A DNA stretch of 64,000 bases from NCBI RefSeq assembly GCF_016920785.2, contig NW_024609880.1, positions 52,518,121 through 52,582,120 of the forward strand. Reading direction: 5' to 3'. A program made the translations under genes and the position numbers. Under the pieces are notes generated by a model. The model made no database searches, had not been told where the DNA came from, and was given only the letters and a program-made list of their open reading frames with translations. This document shows, in pieces, positions 42,271 to 52,323 of the stretch. The stretch's first letter is position 1; each line of letters starts with the position of its first letter. The stretch is from Ixodes scapularis (taxonomy: Eukaryota; Arthropoda; Arachnida; Ixodida; Ixodidae).

Positions 42271-45239
42271 TGAAGGACACTTGTGTGCACATTTCTGTTT
42301 CGCTACGTAATAGTGTTTCTAAAATTGGACCAAAATGTGCTATATATGCGCAGTGTTTATGCATTTTGTTGCGACCATTACCGATACGAGTTAGCGATTA
42401 TCTTTAATTATGTCTACTTTATTTACACCCGAGTTTGGAAATTGTATGTGTATTTTACATCATAGTACTGGGCCAACTTACTTGAACCAGAATAAACCCT
42501 TATTCGAATTCCAGCTGCGGCTCTAATAAAAGCTACTTCCACAGGCTCCTCTATGCTCACAAAACCTGACAGTTCGACGACGGAGCCATAGAGTGCCCGG
42601 TCGCAGATTCGGAGCGCGAGGATCTGGTAGCACAGAGCATTTCTCGAAGAATCTGGACGTCAGCGCACAGCTTTTGCAGCGGCGAGGACCCGAAACATGG
42701 TATACAAACCTGACGAGAAAAGAAGCGGTAGCGAGGAACGCGAGGAGCACGAACGGACATTCCATCACTCGGGAGAAGTGTGTTTCGGCGTCTCGCCGCA
42801 GTGGGGCGCCCGTCACGTGGCTCTCTTCTCATCCATTGTCTGCCTCTATACATTTTCAATTTCGGCGGCCCTTTCTCGTGGCGATATGCCAGGCTTTGTC
42901 AGTATAAAAAAAAAAAACGCTATATTACAACTTATTAAAAGTGCGCGCGCAAAAAAAAAGGGCTTGTTTTTAAAATAATAGGATATAAAAAATACTTTTT
43001 CACACATTGATGTTTGCCCGCAGAAACTTTACGCGTGCTTTCCATGGAATCTGCTTGAATGAGACTGATTGCTTTGTTTTAATTCGAGTAAGTTGACCCT
43101 AGTGAGACGCTAGTGCAAGAATAGAGTAAACTCCTTGGTTTTAAAAACTTGAACCTTATTGGCAGCCTTTGGTGTTTCCTCAGAAACCGATGACTGGACG
43201 CGTCCGTTGCAGCCCCTCTGCTTACGAAATCCAATATTGACATCCACTGGAAGTGCTGCTCGACCTATTTGAACGACACCGTGTAAAAACAATAAAAATC
43301 CGCATCGTGATTGGTGGTATTATTTCGTGCGAGTATATGGAACGGGTAACCCTTTGTACATCCGTCGTATGTCGCGTTAAAGCTGCATCGTACGGCGTGC
43401 GAAGTGTTGGCATACATAAAATGTGGGAACAGTCTATTACTAGTGTGTGCTCCACCATAAAACATCAATGACAGTCCATTGAACCTTTCTGATGAAGTAC
43501 AAAACATGCAGTTTTGAAAACACGCGAGCAACTGGTCGAACGCGGAACGCCGACGCCGGGCGTTTGTCTCTCGCATTCGAACACGCTCGACGGCTGCAGT
43601 GGAGACAAAGGCAGCTATGCGGAGAACGCGAAAATTTGGCGTCGGCGTCGGCGTGACTGAGTGATAGTACCAAAAATGGCCGACGGCGCAAATGGTAAAA
43701 ACACGTCAAAAATGCTCGGATATACGTCAGACTTCTCAGGAAGCATCTTTTAAACAAAGTAAATTAATGGCTTTGAAAAGCAAGTTTGGTACATTTCAGT
43801 CTGGGTGGGAATCCAACCTTGGCGGCTGGGCCTCCGGGTGCTGGGCCAGCACGCTTCTCCGACCCCACGGCGGATACAAGGTTCTGGCTGACTAAAGGTG
43901 TGCCTAGTAACGTTTCAGGTCTGTGGTCAACGTATACGGAAAGACAGGCACCGAACCAGCAGAAGTAACTTTATTTCATGTCGAAACCATTTCACCAAAG
44001 GGACTATAATGCTTTCGCAATCCCACACGTAAGCAGTCTTAAGTTTCTCTGCCGAATTTTTACAATCAGTTAATAAAAGCTCGGCGTTCTGTCCCTGACG
44101 TCGTTCCTACCCCTGTGCAAGAAGTTACACGCCAGGTGTAACTTGTCATCGCGACGAGTTACAGCTGGCGTTTTTCGGAAAAGAAAATGTATTTTTCCGT
44201 GATGCGTAAGATGTTCATACGAAGACCTTCCAAATAATGTCCCACCCAAAACCTAAAGCCGGGGTCGCACTTCTTATACATCACACAAAACACAGTCTGC
44301 AATACAAATTATGTGGGAATATTTCCACACTGCGAAAAACCATTCTTCCACTAAACACACCAGTCGGAGACGCGTTCCCAGCAGAGTGATACCTGCACGA
44401 CGGTCCCATTTCGTACGCATTACGCCTCATCTCCCAAAAAACGGTATTCGGTTACGTTTACGACTCCCTTTCAATTCCAGATCACCGCGTAGTCTGCTCT
44501 CCTTCGGCCGTTCGGTGAATAGCGTCCGTTGAGCACAGACAGACTCGCCTTTTTGCGGCTGGCACCCTGCTCTGAAGAGGGCGGGCGGCGGAAGTGGCGA
44601 GCCGGTACGCAGGCAACCACGAATCAGCTCGCGGCCATCGGGTTGATCAATGGCTCGAGCCGGCTACGAATCCGCCTGCCTCGAGAACCCATCCGGCTTG
44701 CCGCCGCTGCATGGCCCATTATCTTCACCGGCGTTAGGATGGGCGCTTATAATGTGTACTATTCTTTGCTTCTTTCCAAGCAAGTTTTTTTCCTCTTTGG
44801 CGCCTGCCGTTTTTTTTTTTTTTAATATTTTTTTTTATGGAGGAGTGGCCTCGTAATCGTTGCTGGTTGCACGGACGTTGTTGGTGTACCCGTTGCGAAA
44901 GCGGCGATGGGACGGGCTGAGCACGTGATCTGTAATAGTTGTCCCTATAAATCCGCCTACAATAGAGATCCCTTTCAAAAGTGCGCACCATTTTTACCAC
45001 TTTGTCTCGGAGCGCTGTGAAAAAGAAGACACGCAGACGCATATACACGCCATGATGTGATTGCTGCGATATTTGTGCCAAACTGCGCACCCTGCTGTAT
45101 TCTACTAAATTTCGTCAAAATGTAGGGAATTTGCGCTAACATTGCGCCAAACCTTAGTTTCAGTTCATTTATGCATGTTCGGACTGTAATAGTTCAAGCC
45201 TCGCTACCCAGCCAGATGAAAAAAAAAAAAATCGGTTGT
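42271..45239. other. Intronic DNA, no recognised gene
   Basis: 42862-42910 repeats the 26677-26725 segment. 44268-44330 resembles 2776 and 26895 (CGCACTTCTTATACATCACA). A hairpin-like pair GTTACACGCCAGGTGTAAC is near 44125. A T tract is at about 44811-44836. Open frames are short and mutually overlapping. Confidence 0.4.
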
Positions 45240-45515
45240 GTGTATATTTACGCAGCCTAGAACTTGGTCTGCCTCAACGGGCGACGTGTCTCCCAGCGGT
45301 AGATGAGAAATTCAGCCAGTGCAGTACAACCGCTACCCTGGAGCCTTTAACGTGCACCACGCAGTAGTGATACACGACCGCAGGTCGCTACGAGCTCATC
45401 CAGATCGAAACGGGCAGGGGTGGGGATTGAACCCAGGATCCTGGGTTCTGCAGCGCGAGTTTTCGCTCTACGTGCTCCGAGCTGGTGTGCACTAGCCCAC
45501 CCTGCCGCCGATTCC
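45240..45515 (-). mobile_element. Full-length tRNA-derived SINE, minus strand
   Basis: This is the reverse complement of the 26189-26468 family. From right to left it has the head with CGGCAGGGTGGGCTAGTGCA (A-box region), the B box (complement of TTGAACCCAGGATCC), the body with ATCGAAACGGGCAGGGGTGG, and the tail AGCCTAGAACTTGGTCTGCC with a T/TG-rich end. Divergence from the + copy is about 10-15 percent by eye. Confidence 0.85.
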
Positions 45516-45827
45516 CCCCACAGCCAGATCGTCACGGTAGGCTTGTGCGAATGTTTGGAACTTTTGGTAGTCACTTCGAATAACTTGCTGTTCGATTTGA
45601 TTGCTGTATTAGGAACGAAAAATATTCAGAAGTTCATCAATATTGTTCACACTTCACGATCGGTTCGGAGCACTAGTTGGCTCCATTAAGTGCGCTTCGC
45701 AACACGCACTGGTGTACTGCAGTGAAGCAACATTCGCAGAGTACGCATTGCGGTTTCGCGCGTCTTGCTTCACCGCAGCTCAACCGCGTGCTAGGGAGAA
45801 AAGCACACCTCAAGAGCACGGTGTTAA

Positions 45828-46012
45828 GGCCTGTTCACACATGCAGCGGAGCGCTACAAGCATAGCGCTTACCTCGCGCTAAGCGCGTGCTGACGGGAGC
45901 GTTCACCAGCTTTGTATCGCACCGTCAAAACTGTTGCTCATGGCAGACGATAAGTAGCTGACGGCACGTGAGGAGCGCTACATCAGCGCTTCGCTGCATG
46001 TGAGAACCGGCC
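45828..46012. mobile_element. Foldback MITE with GGCC.GTTC.CACATGCAGCG ends
   Basis: The ends GGCCTGTTCACACATGCAGC and, inverted, GGCCGGTTCTCACATGCAGC pair and continue into GAGCGCT. The terminal motif resembles that of the element at 17148-17289. Non-coding. The target duplication is ambiguous (TTAA-like at the left, TTTA at the right). Confidence 0.75.
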
Positions 46013-46825
46013 TTTACTTTCAAAGGGGTGGGGTACATAAAGGAATGGGTACATAAACACGGAACTTAATGAGTGTTTATATAACATCTCTACTTTGCAG
46101 TAGAAAATTCAAAATAAAAGCGGTTAGGATATGTGGCAAATTTTATCATCCTGACGGGCGTTTCTTTTTTTTTTCTTTTTTAGATAGATTTAGCAAAGAA
46201 ATTTGTCAACTGTCTGTTTTTTTATATCAATTATCACCTTTATATCTGCCCTCCACTTTTCAAACACACACCCAGTATTAAAAAAATTAAACGAAAACAC
46301 TTAAAACGCCCCTGAAAAAAATGTGTTTTTTTATAGACAGCCTGGGTGGGATACGCAGCTAAAAAAATTAATTTTACACGAAAAAAAAATTAGAGCAGTA
46401 TTTACGGCGCGAGACGCGATTTAGTCAATATATAGACTAAATCCACTTGCTTTTTTTTTTGGTTGTTTTGTTTGTTTTTTTTCGCCATTTCAGGCGCGTG
46501 GCTTCATATTGAGGTGGAAAGAGCGAATTACCATCTCGTTGGGGAATTACCAATCCGTGACGTCAATGACTTTGCGCGTAGAATTTCAAATAAGCCTCTC
46601 GCCGTCAATATTGCTCTAAAAATTTATTTTTTCGCGTAAAAGTGATTTTTCGACACACGTGCCCCAACCAGACTGTTAAAAAAACAAAAAAAAGTGAAAG
46701 CCGTTTACAACTCCCTGTAACGCCGAATTGGAGCGCAGCTCTTGAGGAGGAGGAGTGAAGGGTACTGAGGGGAGGGTAGACCCCTCCTCCTTCTCCTCCT
46801 CCTCCCCTCATTCTTTATTATGCTC
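46013..46825. other. AT-rich intronic DNA
   Basis: No gene. T and A homopolymers at 46165-46185, 46380-46390 and 46450-46480, and a GGAGGAGGAG/CTCCTCCTCC purine-pyrimidine inverted pair at 46740-46805 just before the minisatellite. Confidence 0.5.
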
Positions 46826-47484
46826 CGGGGGGGTCACGTGACCTCGGGGGGGGGGGGGGTGTCACGTGACTTCGGGGAGGGGGTCACATGACCTCGGGGA
46901 GGCGTGACCTGGGGGTCACGTGACCTTGGGTGTCACGTGGGGGTCACCTCAAGGTCACATGACCCCCAAGGTGACCCCCACGTGACCTTGGGGGTCACGT
47001 GACCTGGAGGGGTCACGTGACCTCGGGGGGGGGGGAGGTGTCACGTGACTTCGGGGAGGGGGTCACGTGACCTCGGGGAGGAGTGACCTGGGGTCACGTG
47101 ACCTTGGGTGTCACATGGGGGTCACCTCAAGGTCACGTGACCCCCAAGGTGACCCCCACGTGACCTCGGGGGGTCACGTGACCTGGGGGGTCACATGACC
47201 TTGGGAGGGGTCACGTGACCTTGGGGGTCACGTGACCTTGGGGAGGAGACCACGTGACCTCGGGGGTCACGTGACCTCAGAGGGGTCACGTGACTTGGGG
47301 GCACGTAGGGTCATCTTGGGGTCACGTGACCTTCAAAGGGTCACGTGGGGTCATCTTGGGGTCACGTGACCTTGAGATGACCTTGGGAGGGGTCACGTGA
47401 CCTCGAGGGGTCACGTGACCTTCAGGGGGTCATGTGGGGTCACGTGACCTTGAGAGGGGTTACGTGACCTTGGGATGACCTTGG
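46826..47484. repeat. Minisatellite rich in GTCACGTGAC
   Basis: About 660 bases of degenerate units of roughly 18-25 bases, built on GGGGTCACGTGACCTTGGG. By hand count it contains about two dozen CACGTG palindromes, in both apparent orientations, with a larger duplicated block (46826-46990 resembles 47000-47165). CACGTG is the E-box bound by bHLH-ZIP factors such as USF, MYC/MAX and MITF. Binding here is inference. It sits inside intron 1 and has no coding capacity. Confidence 0.9.
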
Positions 47485-47625
47485 TTACGCCGACGCCGCT
47501 CAAGCCGGGAACGGGCCCCTAAGAGCTGAGCTCTAAAACAGGGGTCCTTTAAGACTGCTTACGTGCTGGAATGCTTTCGCATTTCTACACGCGGCGCATT
47601 CCTACAAGCAGCATGCCATGTCTTC

Positions 47626-48567
47626 CTTTTTCACACGGCGCTTCGGCGGTGACATCACGCCCCCCCCCCCCCCTTACTGCGCAGGCGCGGCACCCCCGCC
47701 GGCTCCACGGCTTCCGTGACGATGCATTTGCATTGCTGTGCTTTGCTTTGTGTTTTAGTTCTCGTGCACGTCCGTTTTGACCTTGAGCGCCCCGCCGGCT
47801 TTCGTGACGAGGCATCTGCGTTGCTGTGCTTTTCTTCGGGTCTTATTTTTTCTGAGTCGCGTCCGCTTTGCAGCCAATGGGAATTTAGGCGCCGTTTCGC
47901 TCAGTCAATGGGTATTGAGTGGCCGTTTTTCGCTGCTACAGACATCAGATAACGCCGGCTTCGCTCAATGGGACCAGTTATTGCTTTGGCATTAAAATTA
48001 AGACTTAAGTAGCTTGGGCAGCTGATGTAAGCTTGGTAACAACCACATCACCTCAGTTCATGCTGTCCTTCATTAATCAGTATCTCGTTGCCGAACAACT
48101 AAATAGCTAGTGGAACTGTGGACAAAATCAGACCTGCCGAGCAATGAATGCTAAAAAAAGGTCGTGCAGGGGTGGGAGGGCAAAGTAAGTATTGTAGTTA
48201 GAAAGTCCAACACATTACGCTTAACATGGTATTCCAGATATGGATGGGGATGTGCGCGACGGACTTCAGACACCATCAAGGATGTCTGACGGACCATCAG
48301 GAAAGCTTAATGGACCATCAGGAATAGCTTATGGTCTTTTCGATCGGGTGTGCTTTTCTTCCAAACGTTCCCTTTTTAATTCAAAAGCATTAACTGTCCC
48401 ATGGAGCGAAGCCGGTGTTGTCGTAACAGCGAAACAAGCTATAAATCCATAATGGCAGCGACGCGTCATATCAGAGGCTTCGTCACGGAAGCCGTGGAGC
48501 CGGAGGAGGCGCGGCGCCTGCGCAGTCGGGGGGCGTGATGTCACCGCCGGAGCGCCGTGTGCGAAAG
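47626..48567. mobile_element. Element with about 90-bp GC-rich inverted repeats
   Basis: The arm 47626-47722 (TTTTTCACACGGCGCTTCGG, GGTGACATCACGCCCC, CGGCTCCACGGCTTCCGTGA) is inverted at 48480-48567. Inside the left part a unit of about 95 bases is duplicated (CTTCCGTGACGATGCATTTG and CTTTCGTGACGAGGCATCTG). The 750-base interior is not recognisably coding. Probably a DNA transposon derivative. A target duplication was not found. Confidence 0.65.
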
Positions 48568-48780
48568 GAATGCTCTCGCGTTTTGGATCAGATGAGCAGG
48601 CACAGAAATACGGCTAACGCCGTGACGCTCGTTACATTTTCGTCGCTGCTTGATTGGGCCCTCCGCTCGTTAACGTCGACTGCGTTCTGACTTGCCACTT
48701 GCCACTGCGTCCCTTATTCGAGGCCGCCATTATTTGGCCGTGCACTCTCAGCACGTACTGCAGGACACGAGTTAGGCATC
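48568..48780. other. CG-rich segment before a possible exon
   Basis: Includes a partial arm of the GTCCARACGCA foldback family (CGTCGCTGCTTGATTGGGCC) and CGAGGCCGCCATTATTTGGC. Composition is promoter-like but no further signal is seen. Confidence 0.35.
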
Positions 48781-48828
48781 AGCGTTCGGCGTGGACTCGG
48801 TACCAGTCACACGCTTCGTGCTGGAAAT

Positions 48829-48951
48829 GACGTCCAAAACATGGCGACTGACCAATGTTGCTCGATGGGGTTTTTGTGAAGAGAATATTTCGGCTGAGTC
48901 CACCAAGACCAAACGACGACCGACTCGCCTGCCGTGGATAGACTTGGTAAG
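48829..48951 (+). other. Possible unassigned coding exon
   Basis: An ATG at 48829 (G at -3) begins 40 open codons reading MTSKTWRLTNVARWGFCEEN onward to LPWIDL, followed directly by a good donor, TTG|GTAAGC. Upstream DNA is CpG-rich. Composition and donor look exon-like. The exon would end in phase 0, which does not match the phase of exon 2 at 52192, so it cannot be a simple alternative first exon of that gene in the same frame. It may belong to another transcript or be chance. A minus-strand frame of similar length overlaps it. Confidence 0.3.
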
Positions 48952-49187
48952 CTGAAGTGGACACGACAAACTTGACCCACCTAATCGACTAGAAGCCAAG
49001 TCGAACGTTGACGCGCAACCGGCGATATCTCGAGGTTCCGACTCGTTTTAAATGCAATAATTCTTTTTTTCAAAAGGAGAGGGGGGAAGGGGTTAATCTG
49101 TGACACAAAGCACCTGCGCACGCGCGGGAAATGGACAAATAAACTGAGAAGAAGAAAAAAAAAACAGAATTCCGAAGTTCCCTAAAG
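48952..49187. other. Intronic DNA
   Basis: Nothing recognised beyond an A tract at about 49153-49164. Confidence 0.5.
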
Positions 49188-49255
49188 GGAATCGAACCCA
49201 GGATCCAAGATCCACTTCACAAGTCTCCCCAAGAGGGAGACTTGTGAAGCGACAG
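49182..49255 (-). repeat. tRNA-like B box next to a perfect hairpin
   Basis: GGGAATCGAACCCAGGATCC is the complement of a consensus B box with T-stem (GGATCCTGGGTTCGATTCCC). Beside it, CTTCACAAGTCTCCC and GGGAGACTTGTGAAG form a hairpin with a 5-base loop. Possibly a remnant of a tRNA-derived element on the minus strand. No complete cloverleaf is evident. Confidence 0.5.
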
Positions 49256-49848
49256 TTGTTTGCCTTTCCCCTCTCCTTATCGCGCGCATGCGCGTGTCGC
49301 GGGACGAGGCGCTCCACTATACGTTTCGCAGCCTTCACACTGCCTCGCAAAACATAGGAGCCGACTAAAGCGTGCCGAGTATGACCATTCTTAGTGAATG
49401 AAAATGGTATACGGAAGGTCAAGCCGTCTCGCCCCTTCCGGCAACGTTGAGAATTGAGAAACCAAACCCACGGGGACCCCAACGACGAAGTGTTTGCGCC
49501 CAGGCGCGCAGCGCTCGGCTCACGTAGTCGAACGTTGCGTCAGCATTTGGCGGTGGCTTGTGTCCAATCAATGAAAGCATCGGCTGGAGACGAGACCGAG
49601 CCGATCGCTGACGCAAACCTCGCGTCCAGTCTGTGACCGGCACTCGATCGTGGAAGGCGACGCAAAGGATCACGGACCTTGTGTTCGCTACACACCGCAA
49701 GCTCTGTCGAGTCTAATAAAGCGCCCGCCATCGCTCGAGCTCCTAGCCAAGAGTCACCGACAGCAGCTTAAATAGACGGAGGGCGCGGCGAGTTCCGAGC
49801 ATTTTCCCCGTAGCTAGTGAGACGGTGACATCGACCGAGAAGGACGCC

Positions 49849-49888
49849 GAAGGACCAATCACGATGCAGGAAACGTGATTGGTCCTTC
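49849..49888. repeat. Hairpin of ATTGG/CCAAT boxes
   Basis: GAAGGACCAATCAC is followed after 12 bases by its perfect complement GTGATTGGTCCTTC, and a third GTGATTGG occurs at about 49901. Inverted CCAAT boxes bind NF-Y in promoters. Here they may equally be a MITE remnant. Confidence 0.6.
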
Positions 49889-50220
49889 GGTGCAGGAATC
49901 GTGATTGGCCCTCCACGCCCCGCGTTTCTGAAGATGTTAGTGACTATTGAACAGTATCTGCTCTGTTCCATGGGCGCCGCCATGTTTGTTTATGCTGACG
50001 CCATAACACAATTGCAAAACTGATTTTTTTTTTTTTTTAAGAAATTTTCGCATATCGTAGTGCAAGAGCGTCAGGAATGCACAGGCACCAAGCTCCAAAA
50101 GTGATGTAAAAAGCAAAATCCTCGTTTTATGCGCAGTCCCTCTCTTCACAAGAGCCTGCGCTCGAGATTACTATTTCCCACTTCTATCGTTGGGGGCTAC
50201 GATTTCGAACACTAATATAT

Positions 50221-50343
50221 ACAAAATGCCCCCCCCCCCCCCCCCCGACAAAAAAAAAAAAGAAATTACAGATTTGTGAAGTAAGGTAAAAAAACGCAGG
50301 CGATCTGGTGAATGGCATCCATAGTAAACCTCCCCCTAGGAAC

Positions 50344-50375
<32 letters not shown>

Positions 50376-50509
50376 CGTACAGAAAAATAAAAACTTCGTT
50401 GTCCTGTCCACTTTTTTCTTGTTTTTTTTTTTTTCTTGTTTTTACGTTTCAGGGTTACTATGGATGGTTTACAAACTTCTTTTTTTTTTTATCGCAAAAA
50501 TAAATTTCA
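50221..50509. repeat. Homopolymer-rich low-complexity DNA
   Basis: A C run (about 50229-50246), an A run of about 29 (about 50347-50375) and several T runs (50407-50440, 50480-50490). Long frames here are poly-lysine and poly-phenylalanine artefacts. Confidence 0.85.
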
Positions 50510-51115
50510 TTTTTGAACGCTCATTTTCCGCCCAAACGTATGCTCTAATGGTCCGAACCAGGTGCCAATGTTCCAGAGCTTATTGAAAAAGTTATAAACA
50601 ATTTTCTTAAATTTTCAATGGGAAAATGGCGGCCGATGGACCTCTCGAATACATGTAGCTGAAAGGCGCCAGTTGATATTCTGGTCTCTCTGTTAACAGC
50701 TCTGGAATCCCTGCACAATGGCGGGCGAAAACCGTAACGTCACGGCACACTTCATGCGCTTGGTTGGAGTAGAAGAAAAAAAAAACACACCCACAATGAA
50801 AAGACCATGAGCGCAGTGACGTTGCACTTTCGACGCAGTTTGATTGGCTCGTCCGCTCCTAGCGTTGGCCGCGAACGTTCGGTGTATCTTATGGTATGAC
50901 TTGCACGTTCCACGATGTCAGTTGTTCTGCCACTGTGCAGACGTTCCGACCTTCTAAAAATCGGGACGCGAATTTCGAGAGAGATCTATTCTGAAAATTA
51001 AAATTTTCAAAATATCATTCATATCTTTTGAGTGAGATAACGGCAAGTTCTGCAACTTTGGCACACGGTTTGGACCGCTAGCGAACAGAGAATGAACGTT
51101 CAGCGATGCATAATT
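50510..51115. mobile_element. Diverged relative of the TA-target MITE, carrying an insertion
   Basis: The arm 50510-50640 (GAACGCTCATTTTCCGCCCA, CCAATGTTCCAGAGCTTATT, TTCAATGGGAAAATGGCGGC) is an inverted, diverged match to 50965-51115 (AAAATTTTCAAAATATCATT, GAATGAACGTTCAGCGATGC). Both arms also resemble the arms of the 40017-40459 element. About 320 unrelated bases (50640-50960), including a half-arm of the GTCCARACGCA family, sit between them. Confidence 0.55.
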
Positions 51116-52191
51116 CATTTTCGCAAGAAAGAAAAAAATATAAACTACATTTTTTTTTGCGTTTGGGGGAAAAGGGGGGGGGGGGGGGGGGGGGGGGGGG
51201 CACCCTTGTTCCAGGGACATCCCTAGACCGGACCGAAATCTCGGTCTTTCGCCCTTGTTTTTTTGTTGTTTTTTTCTTTTTTCTTGTTTTTTTCTTAACA
51301 GGTGGCCAAAAACTTTCGGAGGAGGACCCCGCCCTAGTAAAACGTTGCCCGTATGCTGCGTACATACACACGCTTGCCCGCACACGCCTGCCCGCACACG
51401 CCGACTTGCATTTCAAGTGCCGAGAGCCGGCGTGGTCCGTACCGCACCCGGCATCCCACTTGAGACGGCCGACGGCCCAGAAACCTATAAACGATTGGAA
51501 GGGAGGAGCGAGTGTTCACGCTCGAGGTAGTGGAATAGACCGTAAAATCTTTAAAGCCCCCCTCCGCATACACACTTTCCTTTTTGGAAGATATCCGCCA
51601 TTGCTCGTTTTGTGTTTTGCTTCACTCGCAACTAACTCCCATCTTAGTATACCTTTTTTTTCCCCGTTTTTAGTGTTCATTTATTTTCATGGTCAAGTTC
51701 GAGGATAGTAGTTCTCTGTAACGCGGCATCGCAAGTACGATAAGCTCTCGGCAAATGCTGAGTATCGCGGAGAAACTGTACGCATCCCGCCTAGTAATAC
51801 GTGATTTGAACTGCTATTGTACCGTCCTTGTTGCTAAGCGTGTGCGGCTTCTGCAGCATAATACTAATAACACGATTCGCACCACCCGATTTTATTTTCT
51901 CGACAAAATAAGCAGAAATAACAACCAGGATGGTACGTGAATGCCCATGCTGGTTGTGTCAATATAAAGATCAACACCAAACAATCATAAAACACAAATA
52001 TTATAAACACATATAAAACAGGCTCGTTTCGCGAGCGCCGACCCGACACACGCGAAGAGAAACATCCCCGCAACACGACCTCGGTTTAACCGGTCTGAAA
52101 GATTGGCAACGATCTTGATAAGAAGGACCCTGCCGATTTGTGTCTTCATCCGCTAATTTGCTAAACATTTTTCTTCCCGGTTTCTCCACAG
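51116..52191. other. Intronic DNA before exon 2
   Basis: A G run of about 25-30 bases at about 51174-51200, T-rich tracts at 51258-51298, and no recognised gene. A 200-codon frame at 51106-51708 crosses the G run and T tracts and is not credible. Confidence 0.5.
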
Positions 52192-52323
52192 GACGGACGA
52201 CGTCCGGGCCTCCTTGGACTTCCTGGACCGAGTCATCGAGGAGTACAACAGCCTTCCGGAGAGCGTCGCGGAGCAGACATCTCTTACACCGGAAGGAGAT
52301 GACGCCCCCAGCTCGCTCAACGG
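52192..52323 (+). CDS. Exon 2 of the split gene
   Basis: Bounded by the acceptor TTTCTCCACAG and a GG|GTACGC donor (GT present, but a weak consensus). It is 132 bp. The first base completes the split glutamate codon from exon 1. There follow 43 residues beginning TDDVRASLDFLDRVIEEYNS, probably an amphipathic acidic helix, then a serine- and proline-containing acidic run to SSLN. The last two bases (GG) start a glycine codon finished by exon 3. Other frames across it contain stops or low-complexity translations, while this one has a natural residue mix. I do not recognise the family. The role is unknown, and an intracellular adaptor-like or disordered N-terminus is a guess. Confidence 0.75.

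Larger units (their letters stand above)
4574..52191 (+). other. Intron 1, about 47.6 kb
   Basis: This runs from the GTAAGC donor after exon 1 to the acceptor TTTCTCCACAG before exon 2. A branch-like TTGCTAAAC lies about 30 bases upstream of the acceptor. It holds almost all the transposons described here. The two boundaries agree in phase, but no transcript is available, so extra exons inside it cannot be excluded. Confidence 0.55.

Noticed and set aside
46826..47484. CRISPR-like array
   Set aside because: Units are degenerate and contiguous without unique spacers, and the window is eukaryotic.
51106..51708. 200-codon frame
   Set aside because: Crosses a long G run and T tracts, and the start and most residues come from low-complexity DNA.
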